64,000 bases of DNA from JBBIQS01 sp037442205 (lineage in GTDB: Bacteria > Myxococcota > Myxococcia > Myxococcales > UBA5297), in assembly GCA_037442205.1 (NCBI GenBank), contig JBBIQS010000045.1:1-64000 (forward strand), given 5' to 3'. Positions 9,149 to 17,722 of this stretch are shown here, in pieces. Made by a program: the position numbers and the translations under genes. The notes below the pieces were generated by a model. It was given only the letters and a program-made list of their open reading frames with translations, searched no databases and was not told the DNA's origin. Numbering within the stretch: position 1 is the first letter of the stretch; the number at the start of each line of letters is the position of its first letter.

Positions 9149-10846
9149 CTACTCGCTGCGCCCGCCCATGGTCCGCTCCAGCAGCCCGAGGACCTGGAAG
9201 CAGGAGACGGCCTTCTCCTTGCCCTTGACCTTGGACTGGGGCATGGCCTGCACCTCGAAGCCGTCGCCGGCGCGCTTGACCGCGCTGTCGCTGGCCACGA
9301 TCTGCCCCTCGCGGGCCAAGTCGCACAGCCGGGCGCCCAGGTTCACCGCGTCGCCGATGGCGGTGTACTCCAGGCGCTTGGAGCTGCCCATGTTGCCGAC
9401 CACCGCCTGGCCGGTGTTGACCCCGATGCCCATCGCCACCGGGTTCTTGCCGGCCCTGGCCCGCTCGCGGTTGTACTCGACCAGCCGGTCCTGCATCCGC
9501 ACCGCCGCCAGCAGCGCCCGCGAGGCGTCGTCCTCGCGCTGCACCGGCGCGCCCCACAGGGCCATGATGCAGTCGCCGATGAACTTGTCGAGCACTCCGC
9601 CGCAGGCGAAGACCTCGTCGACCATGATCTCGAAGAACTCGTTGAGCAGCGCCACCGTCTCCTGGGGCTGGGAGCGCTCGGTGAGGCTGGTGAAGCCGCG
9701 GATGTCGGCGAAGAGGACGGTGATCTCGATCAGCTCGCCGCCCTTCTTCAGGTCCAGCTGGCCCTTCTGCGCCTGCTCGACCAGCGCTGGGGAGAGGAAG
9801 CGCGACAGGTGGGCCCGGGTCTCGGCCTCCTGCTCGATGCGGCGGGCCAGCTCGCTGTTCTCGATGGCCACCGCCGCCTGCCCGGCCACTCCGGAGAGGA
9901 TGCGCAGGTCCTTCTCGGTGAAGGCCCCGGCCCGCTCGCGGGTGTCAAGGTAGAGCACCCCGCGCAGCTCGCCCTTGCTGATCAGCGGCACCGCCATCGC
10001 CGAGCGGATTCCCTGGGCGACGATCGAGGCCGCCGCCGAGAAGCGCGAGTCGACGATGGCGTCCTGGGTGAGCACACCCTCGTGCGTCTTGACCACCTGG
10101 TCGAGCAGGGTCGAGGAGAGCATCACCTCGCCGCCCTTGCGCCGGCGGACCGCGTCCGGGCGCAGCTCGCCGGCCTCCTTGTTGAACAGCAGCACCACGC
10201 CGTTGTCGGCGTTGAGCAGGTCGAAGGCCACCTTGAGGATCTTGTCGTAGAGCGTCTTGAGGTCGCGCTCCAGGCCGACCTGGCGGTGGAACTCGTTGGC
10301 GATGCGCAGTTTCTCGTAGTCGCGGCGCAGCACCTCGACGTCGCCGATCTCGCGCTCCGGGCGAAAGCCGGCCGAGGTCGGCTCCTCGGCCCGGACGCTG
10401 GCCAGGACGTGCGGAGCCAGCGAGGCGACCATGGTCACCGTGGACGGGTTCTCCGCCGGCTGGGAGGCCTGGTGGAAGACCATCACCGTGCCGCCCATGG
10501 CGATCTCGTCGTTCTCCTTGAGTCGGAAGCGGGTGACCCGCCGCCCGTTAACGAAGGTGCCGTTGGAGGAGTTCAGGTCCTGCACCCACCACTCGACGCC
10601 GGCGCGGCTGAACTCGGCGTGCTCCTTGGAGACCTCGCGGTCGGTGAGCTTGAGCGCGTTGACCGGATGCCGGCCGACCCGCGCCACGTCGGGGAGCTTG
10701 AAGTCGGTGACCACGCCGTCGGGTGAGCGCACCGACAGCCAGGCCGGCACCGGGACAGCGCCCAGGATCGGCTTGCGGCAGATGGGGCAGCTGGCCGGGA
10801 GAGCTCCAGGCAGTGAAGCTCGGCAGTGGGGGCAGACGCTGGGCAT
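9149..10846 (-). CDS. FHA - GAF - class III adenylate/guanylate cyclase
   Basis: 565 aa. Order: a zinc-ribbon-like N-terminus (CPHC...CPIC, residues 5-23), an FHA domain (about 35-125, with VGRHPVNAL, SKEHAEF and NSSNGTFVNG), a GAF sensor domain (about 185-335) and a class III cyclase domain (about 370-550). The cyclase metal-binding aspartates are in VLFADIRGFTSL and DKFIGDCIMALWG, and the transition-state motif is TAIGDAVNLGARL. It should make a cyclic nucleotide (cAMP more likely, not proven), with FHA linking it to phosphoprotein partners. It starts at the ATG at 10846, divergent from the coiled-coil gene, with a candidate promoter at 10880-10909. Confidence 0.92.
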   Translation of the reverse strand: MPSVCPHCRASLPGALPASCPICRKPILGAVPVPAWLSVRSPDGVVTDFKLPDVARVGRHPVNALKLTDREVSKEHAEFSRAGVEWWVQDLNSSNGTFVNGRRVTRFRLKENDEIAMGGTVMVFHQASQPAENPSTVTMVASLAPHVLASVRAEEPTSAGFRPEREIGDVEVLRRDYEKLRIANEFHRQVGLERDLKTLYDKILKVAFDLLNADNGVVLLFNKEAGELRPDAVRRRKGGEVMLSSTLLDQVVKTHEGVLTQDAIVDSRFSAAASIVAQGIRSAMAVPLISKGELRGVLYLDTRERAGAFTEKDLRILSGVAGQAAVAIENSELARRIEQEAETRAHLSRFLSPALVEQAQKGQLDLKKGGELIEITVLFADIRGFTSLTERSQPQETVALLNEFFEIMVDEVFACGGVLDKFIGDCIMALWGAPVQREDDASRALLAAVRMQDRLVEYNRERARAGKNPVAMGIGVNTGQAVVGNMGSSKRLEYTAIGDAVNLGARLCDLAREGQIVASDSAVKRAGDGFEVQAMPQSKVKGKEKAVSCFQVLGLLERTMGGRSE

Positions 10847-10879
10847 CTTTCGCTTGGCTCGGAGCGCGTTGAGAGTGCG

Positions 10880-10909
10880 ATGCTACCACCCGCATTTTAC
10901 TGTTCGCAA
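10880..10909 (-). promoter_or_regulatory. candidate sigma-70-type promoter for the FHA-GAF-cyclase gene
   Basis: On the minus strand, TTGCGA (10909-10904), an 18-base spacer and TAGCAT (10885-10880) lie 34 bases before the ATG at 10846. Each hexamer matches four of six consensus positions. Pattern match only; such matches are not rare. Confidence 0.35.
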
Positions 10910-11008
10910 TCGGCGCTTTGGCCGGTAGTCGCCCCGCCCCCGTGGGCACAAGCCCCGTTCAGGGCATCGTCCAATCACCGGCAGTGCCTTCACCGCGACA
11001 GTGGAGAA

Positions 11009-13159
11009 ATGCTAGCGTCTCGCGCCGTGCGATCCCCCGCGCAGAAGAGCGCCCCGGCGACGAGCGCGCTCGAGGTGGCGAACTGGGAAAGCCGGCCCGG
11101 CGGCGGCTACTCGCTCGCCTTCGCGGTGGGGGGCGGCCCCGGGGTCGTCCAGACCAGCCTGCTGGTGAGCCCCGAGGCCAAGCGGCGGCACATCGACCTG
11201 TTCCTGGTGGCTCCGCAGGTCGGCTCGCTCTCGCTGAGCGCGGTGCTCGAGCCGGATGGCGTGCTGCGGGTGCTGTCGGTGGCGCGCCAGGGCGAGGGCG
11301 GCGAGTTCGAGGAAGCGCGGCTGCTGGGCGAGGCGGCGGCAACGGCCGAGCTGGAGGCGGTGCGTGCCCGGCTGGAGGCCGAGCGGCAGGTCGAGGCGGC
11401 CGGGATGGACCGGCTGCGGACCGCGCTGACCCGGATCGCCGAGCTGGGCGACGAGCTTGCGCAGGTCCGCGCCGGCGCCGAGTCGCTGCAGGGCGAGCTC
11501 GAGGTGGCCCGGAGCGCCCTGGCCGAGGCCCGCAGCAGCGGCACCGAGACCGAGCAGGCGCTGCTCGGCCGCCTGGACCAGCTGGGGCTGCAGAAGTCCC
11601 AGCTCGAGGGGCAGCTCAAGGGCGCGATCCAGGAGGTGGCCGACCTCACCTCGCAGCTCGACACCCGCGGCGAGGAGCTGGAGAAGGCGAACGCCCGCGC
11701 CGCGGTCCTCGAGGCCGAGCGCGACGAGTCCCGCCGGCAGGCCGCCGCGCTGGAACTGCAGCTCGAGCAGAGCATGGTGAAGGCGTCCCAGCTCAAGGGC
11801 GAGCTGGAGGCGGCTTCGGCGGACCGCGAGGCGCAAGCCCAGGGCCACGCGGCCGCGGCGCAAGAGCTGGACGCGAAGCTCGGCCAGCTCGAAGGCACCC
11901 TCTCGGCGACCCGCGAGCAGCTGGCGGCGCGCGAGAAGGACCTCGAGGCCAAGGAGCAGGAGCGCAGCCAGCTCGAGAGCCAGCTCGGCGAGACCAATCA
12001 GGCGGTGGCCGCTCGGGACCAGGCGATCACCGAGCGCGATGTGCGGCTCGGCGAGTACGAAGCCCACTCCGCCGCCCTCTCCGCTCAGATCGAGGCGCTG
12101 CAGACGCAGGTCTCGGGCCTGGAGCAGGAGAAGAGCCGGCTCGAGTCGGAGCTGGCCCAGGCCGGCGCCGAGAAGGAGGAGCAGGCCAGGTCCGCCGAGG
12201 CGCAGCGGGTCAAGGCCGACGCCCTGCGCTCGACCCTGGAGAGCAAGGCCCGGGCGCTCACCGACCAGGTCGACATGCTCGAGTCCGAGCAGCGCGCCAG
12301 CCGCAAGACCCTCGCCGAGCGCGACGCGGAGCTGGCCGCGGCCAACGACGGCCTGCAGCAGCAGCAGCGGGTCGCCGAGACCCAGAAGGCGGAGCTGGCC
12401 AAGGAGGCCCAGGCCCACAAGGCGCTGGAGGCCGCGCTGGCCCAGGAGCGAGGCAAGGTCGAGAAGCTGCGCCAGGAGCTGGCCGGGCAGCAGTCGGTCA
12501 TCGACGTCCAGCGCGAGCAGTTGGAGGGCGAGGAGCAGCGCCGCGAGCAGATGCTGGAGGACATCGGCTTCGTGCGCTCGCAGGTGGCCCAGCTCTCCAG
12601 CGCCAAGTCCGATCTCAACACCCGCCTCGACCAGATGGCCAACCGCGAGACCAAGCGCCGGGCCACCGCCAGCGACCTGAGCGACAAGCTGCGCGACGCC
12701 GAGGTGCTGGCCAGCGACAAGGCCGCCCGCCTGCGCCGCACCGAGGGCAAGGCCGCCCAGCTCGAGGCCTCGCTCGCCCAGCATGAGTCCGAGCTCAGCG
12801 CCCTGCGCCAGAAGCTCAAGACTGCCGAGGATGCCCTCGAGCGCTCGCGAGGCCCGACCTCCGCGGTGGTCGCCGAGCGCGACAAGCTCAAGGTCGAGCT
12901 CGACTACGCCCGCAAGCAGATCGCCGCCTACCAGCGCAAAGTGGCCGCCGCCCCCGCACCGCCGCCGAAGGCCCCCGCACCGCCGCCGAAGGCCCCCGCT
13001 CCTTCCCCTGCCCCCGCCCCTCGCCCCGCCTCGGCCTCCAACGAGCTGACGCACGACGACCTGGCCGCGCTGATGTCGATGGCCAAGGCGAACGACCGGC
13101 CCGACGACCGCCAGGAGACCCGGCCGTACATGCTCGACGAGATCCTCAAGAAGAAGTAG
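11009..13159 (+). CDS. large coiled-coil protein of unknown function
   Basis: 716 aa. Residues about 10-100 form a small globular region (ALEVANWESRPGGGYSLAFAVGGG...) with no family I recognise. Residues about 110-650 are almost unbroken heptad-type coiled coil rich in Glu, Ala, Gln, Leu and Arg. Then comes a Pro/Ala linker (APAPPPKAPAPPPKAPAPSP) and a short charged tail (ELTHDDLAALMSMAKAND...MLDEILKKK). No signal peptide or membrane helix is seen, so it is probably a cytoplasmic rod. The ATG at 11009 has GGAG only 2 bases away; a GTG at 11027 is an alternative. Long rods of this type can act in cell polarity or scaffolding in myxobacteria, but nothing here assigns that job. Confidence 0.75.
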   Translation: MLASRAVRSPAQKSAPATSALEVANWESRPGGGYSLAFAVGGGPGVVQTSLLVSPEAKRRHIDLFLVAPQVGSLSLSAVLEPDGVLRVLSVARQGEGGEFEEARLLGEAAATAELEAVRARLEAERQVEAAGMDRLRTALTRIAELGDELAQVRAGAESLQGELEVARSALAEARSSGTETEQALLGRLDQLGLQKSQLEGQLKGAIQEVADLTSQLDTRGEELEKANARAAVLEAERDESRRQAAALELQLEQSMVKASQLKGELEAASADREAQAQGHAAAAQELDAKLGQLEGTLSATREQLAAREKDLEAKEQERSQLESQLGETNQAVAARDQAITERDVRLGEYEAHSAALSAQIEALQTQVSGLEQEKSRLESELAQAGAEKEEQARSAEAQRVKADALRSTLESKARALTDQVDMLESEQRASRKTLAERDAELAAANDGLQQQQRVAETQKAELAKEAQAHKALEAALAQERGKVEKLRQELAGQQSVIDVQREQLEGEEQRREQMLEDIGFVRSQVAQLSSAKSDLNTRLDQMANRETKRRATASDLSDKLRDAEVLASDKAARLRRTEGKAAQLEASLAQHESELSALRQKLKTAEDALERSRGPTSAVVAERDKLKVELDYARKQIAAYQRKVAAAPAPPPKAPAPPPKAPAPSPAPAPRPASASNELTHDDLAALMSMAKANDRPDDRQETRPYMLDEILKKK
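12952..12993 (+). repeat. tandem 21-base repeat inside the coiled-coil gene
   Basis: Two perfect head-to-tail copies of a 21-base unit (12952-12972 and 12973-12993), followed by a partial third copy, encode the repeated APAPPPK linker. Such repeats can change copy number by slippage and so vary linker length between strains. Confidence 0.85.
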
Positions 13160-13166
13160 CGGCGCG

Positions 13167-13622
13167 CTACTCCTTGAGCGTCACCGAGACGTGCAGCCTG
13201 GCATTGGGCCAGTCGGCGACCTCCATCCCTTGCAGCCAGCACAGGTTGGAGTCGAAGTCCTTCACCCCCGGGTCGAAGCTCTCCTTGGTGTCGCAGGCCA
13301 GCAGGCGGCGGCCGTCGGGGTGGACCAGCTTCACCTCCACCTTGAGCTTCACCTTCTGCTTGCCGGGGTTGCTCATCCGCACCTGGAACTTGGGACGGCA
13401 GCTCTCCCGCGGGTTCTTCTTGGCCTTGGCGAAGTCGTCCTTGTTCGGCGCGTTGCGCACCGCCACCTGCTGGATCACCACGTCGCCGAGCTTGGCGTTG
13501 AGCTTGACCACCCCGCCCTCGCGCGGCAGCGCCACCTCCTTCTCGAACGTCTTGTCGGCGCGCGCGCCGGCGGAGGTCAGGATGGTGAGCGCGACGGCGA
13601 GTGCGGGCATCAGGCGCGACAT
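13167..13622 (-). CDS. small exported protein of unknown function
   Basis: 151 aa with a clear signal peptide (MSRLMPALAVALTILTSAGARA, cleavage expected after ADK or ARA). The mature part is beta-rich and Lys-rich, with KLGDVVIQQVAVRN, a conserved-looking Cys pair (RESCRPKF and LLACDTKES) and NLCWLQGMEV. It reads like a small periplasmic beta-sandwich, but I do not recognise the family. A strong AAGGAGGAGAACC ribosome site precedes the ATG at 13622. It converges with the coiled-coil gene, the stops being 7 bases apart. Confidence 0.7.
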   Translation of the reverse strand: MSRLMPALAVALTILTSAGARADKTFEKEVALPREGGVVKLNAKLGDVVIQQVAVRNAPNKDDFAKAKKNPRESCRPKFQVRMSNPGKQKVKLKVEVKLVHPDGRRLLACDTKESFDPGVKDFDSNLCWLQGMEVADWPNARLHVSVTLKE

Positions 13623-13819
13623 GGTTCTCCTCCTTCGCGGCGGCCCGCCCGCTGAGCAGGCGGCAGGGCCTTGCCGGGCCCAGCGACCCTAGCCGATGCC
13701 CGCGCTGTCGGCGAGCGGTCGAGTATCCGGCTCCGTTGAATTTCCGCCTCCCGGCGGGGGGCGGGAGTATGTTCTCGGGGCGCTCGGGCGGGCGCGCCGT
13801 CCTCGAGGTGGGGAGCTCC

Positions 13820-15535
13820 ATGATCCGACAGGCCTTCAAGGATCTCAGCCGGCTGCGGCAGATCGCCGTCGTGGCGATGCGGCACGGCTTCGGCGAGCTC
13901 CTCGACCGCTCGCGGCTGTGGGAGGTGCTCGGCCGCAAGGAGAACCACGCCGTCCCTGCCGAGACCGAGCGGGAAACCACCGCCCGCCGCTTCCGCATGC
14001 TGCTGGAGGAGCTGGGCCCGACCTTCATCAAGCTCGGCCAGGTGCTCTCCGCCCGCCCCGACCTGCTGCCGCAGGAGTACGTGGCCGAGCTGAGCCAGCT
14101 GCAGGACGCGGTGCCCCCCGAGCCGATGTCCCACGTCCGCAGGCAGATCGAGGAGTCGCTCGGCCGGCCGCTGGAGGAGCTGTTCGCCTCGATCGACGAG
14201 ACGCCGCTGGCCTCGGCCTCCATCGCCCAGGTCCACCGCGCCATCACCCGCGACGGCCAGGACGTGGTGGTCAAGGTACAGCGGCCGGGCATCGCCGAGC
14301 GAATCCGCGCCGACCTGGACCTGCTCTACTACGCCGCCCGGGTGCTGGAGGCGGTGATCGAGGAGACCGGCATCTACACGCCGGTGGGCATGGTCGAGGA
14401 GTTCGACGCCGCCATCCACGAGGAACTCGACTTCCAGATCGAGGCCCGCAACATCCGCGACTTCCTAATCTCCCACGAGAAGCGCGAAGGGGTGGCCATC
14501 CCCAAGGTCTACGAGGCGCTCACCTCGCGCACGGTGCTCACCCTGGAGCTGCTCAAGGGCGAAAACATCCGCACCATCGACGCCGACAAGCACGACCGCA
14601 AGCTGCTGGCGACGCGGATCGTCGACCTGGCCTTCCGCCAGCTGTTCGAGGACGGCCTGTTCCACGGCGACCCGCACCCCGGGAACATCCTGGTGATGGA
14701 GGGCGACCGGATCGGGCTGCTCGACTTCGGGATGGTCGGCCGGCTCACCAAGCAGATGCAGGAGAACCTGGTGCTGCTGGTGCTGGCGGTGGCGCTCAAG
14801 GACGCCGACACCGTCGCCCGCCTGCTGTACCGGGTGGCCACGCCCGACAAGCGCTCCAACCTGGGCGCCTTCCGCGCCGATCTGCAGGCGCTGCTCGACC
14901 GCTACCTGAGCAAATCGACGACCCTGGGGGAGATCGACGCGCGGCAGCTGTTGCCCGAGCTGCTCAACGTGGCGGTGCGCTACCACATCCGCATCCCCAA
15001 GGAGTACGCCATCCTGTCGCGGGCCTCGATCGCGGTCGAGGGGATGGTGCGCTGGCTCTACCCGAACCTGAAGATCGGCGAGACCGCGATGCCCTACGCC
15101 CGCGAGCTGCTGCTGGGCCGCTACGAGACCTCCGCCCTGGGCGGGACCGGAATGCGGGCGCTGCTGCGGCTGCAGACCTTCGCCACCGACGTCCCGCTGC
15201 AGCTGTCGCAGATCATGCTCGACCTGGAGAGCGGCAAATTCCGGGTCAACATCGCCGGCGAGGACCTGGACCAGATCCACCGCAGCCTCAAGGGGCTGGG
15301 CGTAATCAGCTTCCTCGGCTTCGTGGCGTGCGGACTGACGATCGGCGCCTTCGTCAGCTTCTCCCGAGTCGACAGCCTTTGGCGCGGCATCCCGGTGATG
15401 GGGCTCTTCTCTGTCGTTGCGATCACCGTGCTCTTCTTCCTGGTGGCCGGCTGGACGCTGGCGAGCGGGCGGATCAGGAAGTTCAGCGTCGCCCGCTGGC
15501 TCGACCGCCGGAAGCGCGAGGCGCGGCTGCCGTGA
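13820..15535 (+). CDS. ABC1/UbiB/AarF-family atypical protein kinase-like ATPase
   Basis: 571 aa. It shows the UbiB-family hallmarks: the KxGQ motif (KLGQ, 71-74), the Ala/Ser-rich nucleotide loop ASASIAQVH (131-139), VKVQRPG, HGDPHPGNILV as catalytic loop and LLDFGMVG as the metal-binding motif. Two hydrophobic helices close the C-terminus. Relatives (UbiB, Coq8) support isoprenoid-lipid metabolism through ATPase activity. Its stop overlaps the GTG start of an MlaF-like gene (GTGA), so it is the first gene of a translationally coupled operon with an MCE lipid transporter. A role in lipid handling fits but is inferred. The ATG at 13820 follows a GTGGGGAG stretch. Confidence 0.9.
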   Translation: MIRQAFKDLSRLRQIAVVAMRHGFGELLDRSRLWEVLGRKENHAVPAETERETTARRFRMLLEELGPTFIKLGQVLSARPDLLPQEYVAELSQLQDAVPPEPMSHVRRQIEESLGRPLEELFASIDETPLASASIAQVHRAITRDGQDVVVKVQRPGIAERIRADLDLLYYAARVLEAVIEETGIYTPVGMVEEFDAAIHEELDFQIEARNIRDFLISHEKREGVAIPKVYEALTSRTVLTLELLKGENIRTIDADKHDRKLLATRIVDLAFRQLFEDGLFHGDPHPGNILVMEGDRIGLLDFGMVGRLTKQMQENLVLLVLAVALKDADTVARLLYRVATPDKRSNLGAFRADLQALLDRYLSKSTTLGEIDARQLLPELLNVAVRYHIRIPKEYAILSRASIAVEGMVRWLYPNLKIGETAMPYARELLLGRYETSALGGTGMRALLRLQTFATDVPLQLSQIMLDLESGKFRVNIAGEDLDQIHRSLKGLGVISFLGFVACGLTIGAFVSFSRVDSLWRGIPVMGLFSVVAITVLFFLVAGWTLASGRIRKFSVARWLDRRKREARLP

Positions 15536-16215
15536 TCGAGCTGCGCGAGGTGGTGGTCGACTACGGCGGCCAGCCGGCGCTGGGGCCAGTGAGCGGGGCG
15601 TTTGGCCACGGGCAGCTGCTGGTCGCCGGCAACGCCCAGAGCGGCAAGACCACCCTCCTCAAGACGCTGTGCGGACTGGTCGTTCCCTCCCGCGGCTCGG
15701 TGGTGGTGGACGGGCAGGACCTCCATCAGGCCAGCGCCGAGCAGCGGGGAGCGCTGCGCTCCCGCTTCGGGATGGTCTTCCAGAGCGACGCACTCTTCGA
15801 CTCGATGGACGCTCTGCGAAACGTGGCGCTGCCGTTGACCCGCCGCGGGGTCGCCAGGGCCGAGGCAGAGGAGCGGGCGCGCGAAGCGCTGGAGCAGGTG
15901 GGCCTCGCCGAGCACGTGAACGCGCTGCCGGAGCGGCTCTCGGGAGGGATGCGCAAGCGGCTGGGGATCGCCCGGGCCATCGTCGCCAGGCCCCAGTACC
16001 TGCTGGCGGATGATCCGGTCGCCGGGCTCGATCCGGGAACCACCGAGCACATCCTCGACCTGCTCTTCTCTCTCTGGCAGGGCAAGGGCGGGCTGCTCCT
16101 CGCCGCCGCCGATCCTGAGCTGCTGGCGCCACGCTGCAGCGAGGTTCTCTGCCTGGAGCAGGGGCATATCCGCTCGCGAGACGCGCCCGGCCCGGCCGCG
16201 GAGCCCGCTCCATGA
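15532..16215 (+). CDS. MlaF-like ABC ATPase 1, degenerate Walker B/H-loop but intact signature motif
   Basis: 227 aa. Walker A is GNAQSGKTT (33-41), the Q-loop region MVFQSDALFDS is MlaF-like, and the ABC signature LSGGM (136-140) is intact. Two catalytic positions are changed: Walker B reads LLADDP, with Asp161 in place of the catalytic Glu, and the switch His before Asp194 is Ala (LAAAD). Known for heterodimeric ABC proteins: a subunit with these changes supplies a weak nucleotide site but can still complete the partner's site through its signature. The second ATPase of this operon has the opposite defect. The GTG start overlaps the UbiB stop; the stop overlaps the next ATG (ATGA). Confidence 0.92.
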   Translation: MIELREVVVDYGGQPALGPVSGAFGHGQLLVAGNAQSGKTTLLKTLCGLVVPSRGSVVVDGQDLHQASAEQRGALRSRFGMVFQSDALFDSMDALRNVALPLTRRGVARAEAEERAREALEQVGLAEHVNALPERLSGGMRKRLGIARAIVARPQYLLADDPVAGLDPGTTEHILDLLFSLWQGKGGLLLAAADPELLAPRCSEVLCLEQGHIRSRDAPGPAAEPAP

Positions 16216-16988
16216 GCGCCAATCCGCTGCGGGCCGGCGGGGCGCTGGTGTTGGAGGGAGGCCGGCAGCTCGGCGGCATGACCCTGGTGGTCGGCCGCGC
16301 CGCCCGGGCGCTGCCCAGCATCGACCGGCGCGAGCTCATGCGCTCGCTGGTGCAGTTCGGCTACGGCTCGCTATGGCTGACAGTGGTGGTGGCGACCTTC
16401 ATCGGCGGCATCCTGGTGCTGTTCGCCAACGTCAACGTCCAGCGCTATGGAGCCAAGGCGGTGCTGGGCTGGGCCGCCGGCTACTCGATCCTGCGCGAAT
16501 TCGGGCCGCTGCTGCTGGGGCTGGTGATGGCCGGACGCATCGGCGCCCGCAACGCCGCCGAGCTGGCGGCGATGAAGCTGGGCGGGCAGCTGGAGGGCCT
16601 GCAGGGAGTGGGAGTCGATCCCTTCGCCCTGCTGGTGGCGCCACGGGTGGTGGCGAGCGCGGTGTCGATCGGGGCGCTGGGGATGCTGTGCAGCGCGATC
16701 GCCATCGTCAGCTCGGCGGTCTTCGCGCTGGGGCTGCTGCAGGTGGAGTGGTCCACCTTCTTCAACGCCTTCTCTGCGCAGCTCGGCTGGCGCGACCTGG
16801 GCGCCGGGCTCACCAAGTCAGTGGCCTTCGGAGTCATCATCTCGCTGGTTTCTACCCGCTGCGGGCTCATCGCGCGCGGAGGCGCGCGGGCGGTCGGGCG
16901 GGCCGCCGCGCTGGCGGTGGTAGCCAGCGCCGCCAGTCTCTCCGCCGCCGACTGGCTGATCACCTTGGCCCTGAACGCCCTGCTATGA
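16212..16988 (+). CDS. MlaE-like permease 1 of MCE lipid transporter
   Basis: 258 aa, polytopic. It has the MlaE/YrbE signature region REFGPLLLGLVMAGRIGARNAAELAAM (written here as motif parts REFGPLL and GRIGARNAAEL) and RRELMRSLVQFGYGSLWLT at the N-terminal interfacial helix. About five or six membrane helices are visible. MlaE permeases form the inner-membrane core through which lipids pass between the bilayer and the MCE ring. The start overlaps the ATPase 1 stop by 4 bases and the stop overlaps the permease 2 start by 4 bases, so equal production is expected. It is clearly different in sequence from the second permease. Confidence 0.92.
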   Translation: MSANPLRAGGALVLEGGRQLGGMTLVVGRAARALPSIDRRELMRSLVQFGYGSLWLTVVVATFIGGILVLFANVNVQRYGAKAVLGWAAGYSILREFGPLLLGLVMAGRIGARNAAELAAMKLGGQLEGLQGVGVDPFALLVAPRVVASAVSIGALGMLCSAIAIVSSAVFALGLLQVEWSTFFNAFSAQLGWRDLGAGLTKSVAFGVIISLVSTRCGLIARGGARAVGRAAALAVVASAASLSAADWLITLALNALL

Positions 16989-17722
16989 GCTCCGAGCGAC
17001 TCGATCTGGTGCTGGTGTTGGCTCGGGCGATTCGGCGCGGGGCATCGCGGGGCATGCCGCGCGGGGAGCTCACGCGCCAGCTCGCGGAGATGGGGACCCG
17101 CAGCCTCCTGCTGGTGGTGGGCGGGATGGCCTTCCTGGGCGCGGTGATGATGGCGCACGCGGCTTCACAGGCGCGTCGGGTGGTGCAGGACCTGGCAGTG
17201 GTCGGGCCGCCGTGGTTCGAGCTGCTGCTGCGGACGCTGGGGCCGACCATCGGCGGGCTCCTGGCGGCGATCCGCCTGGGCTCGTCGGTGTCGGCGGAAG
17301 TGGCCTCGATGCAGGTGAGCGAGCAGGTGGATGCCCTGCGGATGTCGGCGGGCGATCCCTACTCCGACATCGTGCTGCCGCGGCTGGTCTCGGGGGCGAT
17401 CGCCGTGCCGTCGCTGATCATCGGCGGGACGATGGCCGCGGCGGTGAGCGCGGCGCTGGCGGCGACCTACCTCTACCACGCCGACGGCGGCGCCTTCCTC
17501 GACGCCAGCCTGGTGGACGGCGGCGACCTGCTGGCCTTCCTGGCCAAGTCGGTGCTCTACGGAATCATCATTCCTCTGACCGCCACCGCGAGCGGGCTGG
17601 GAGCGCGCGGCGGGCCGGCGGCGGTCGGGCGGGCGACCACCTCGGGGGTGGTCAGCGCCTGCATCGGAATCCTGGTGGTGGATCTGCTGGTGAGCCTGGC
17701 GCTGCTCAAGGCGGGCGTCTGA
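16985..17722 (+). CDS. MlaE-like permease 2 of MCE lipid transporter
   Basis: 245 aa, polytopic. It is more divergent than permease 1 but alignable over the core (LLRTLGPTIGGLLAAIRLGSS, SAEVASMQVSEQVDALRMS, LPRLVSGAIAVPSLI), which matches the MlaE EQVDAL region. MlaE usually works as a homodimer; actinobacterial mce loci use a YrbE A/B pair. Two neighbouring, non-identical permeases here suggest a heterodimer (inference). The ATG at 16985 overlaps the previous stop, and its own stop overlaps the ATG of ATPase 2 by one base (TGATG). Confidence 0.9.
   Translation: MSSERLDLVLVLARAIRRGASRGMPRGELTRQLAEMGTRSLLLVVGGMAFLGAVMMAHAASQARRVVQDLAVVGPPWFELLLRTLGPTIGGLLAAIRLGSSVSAEVASMQVSEQVDALRMSAGDPYSDIVLPRLVSGAIAVPSLIIGGTMAAAVSAALAATYLYHADGGAFLDASLVDGGDLLAFLAKSVLYGIIIPLTATASGLGARGGPAAVGRATTSGVVSACIGILVVDLLVSLALLKAGV

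Noticed and set aside
11012..13054. 680-codon minus-strand frame opposite the coiled-coil gene
   Set aside because: Leu/Gly/His/Arg-rich mirror of coiled-coil codons, with no recognisable domain.
13696..15531. Long open frame upstream of and continuous with ATPase 1
   Set aside because: It is a high-GC shadow of the UbiB-family gene; only the part from 15532 is protein-like.
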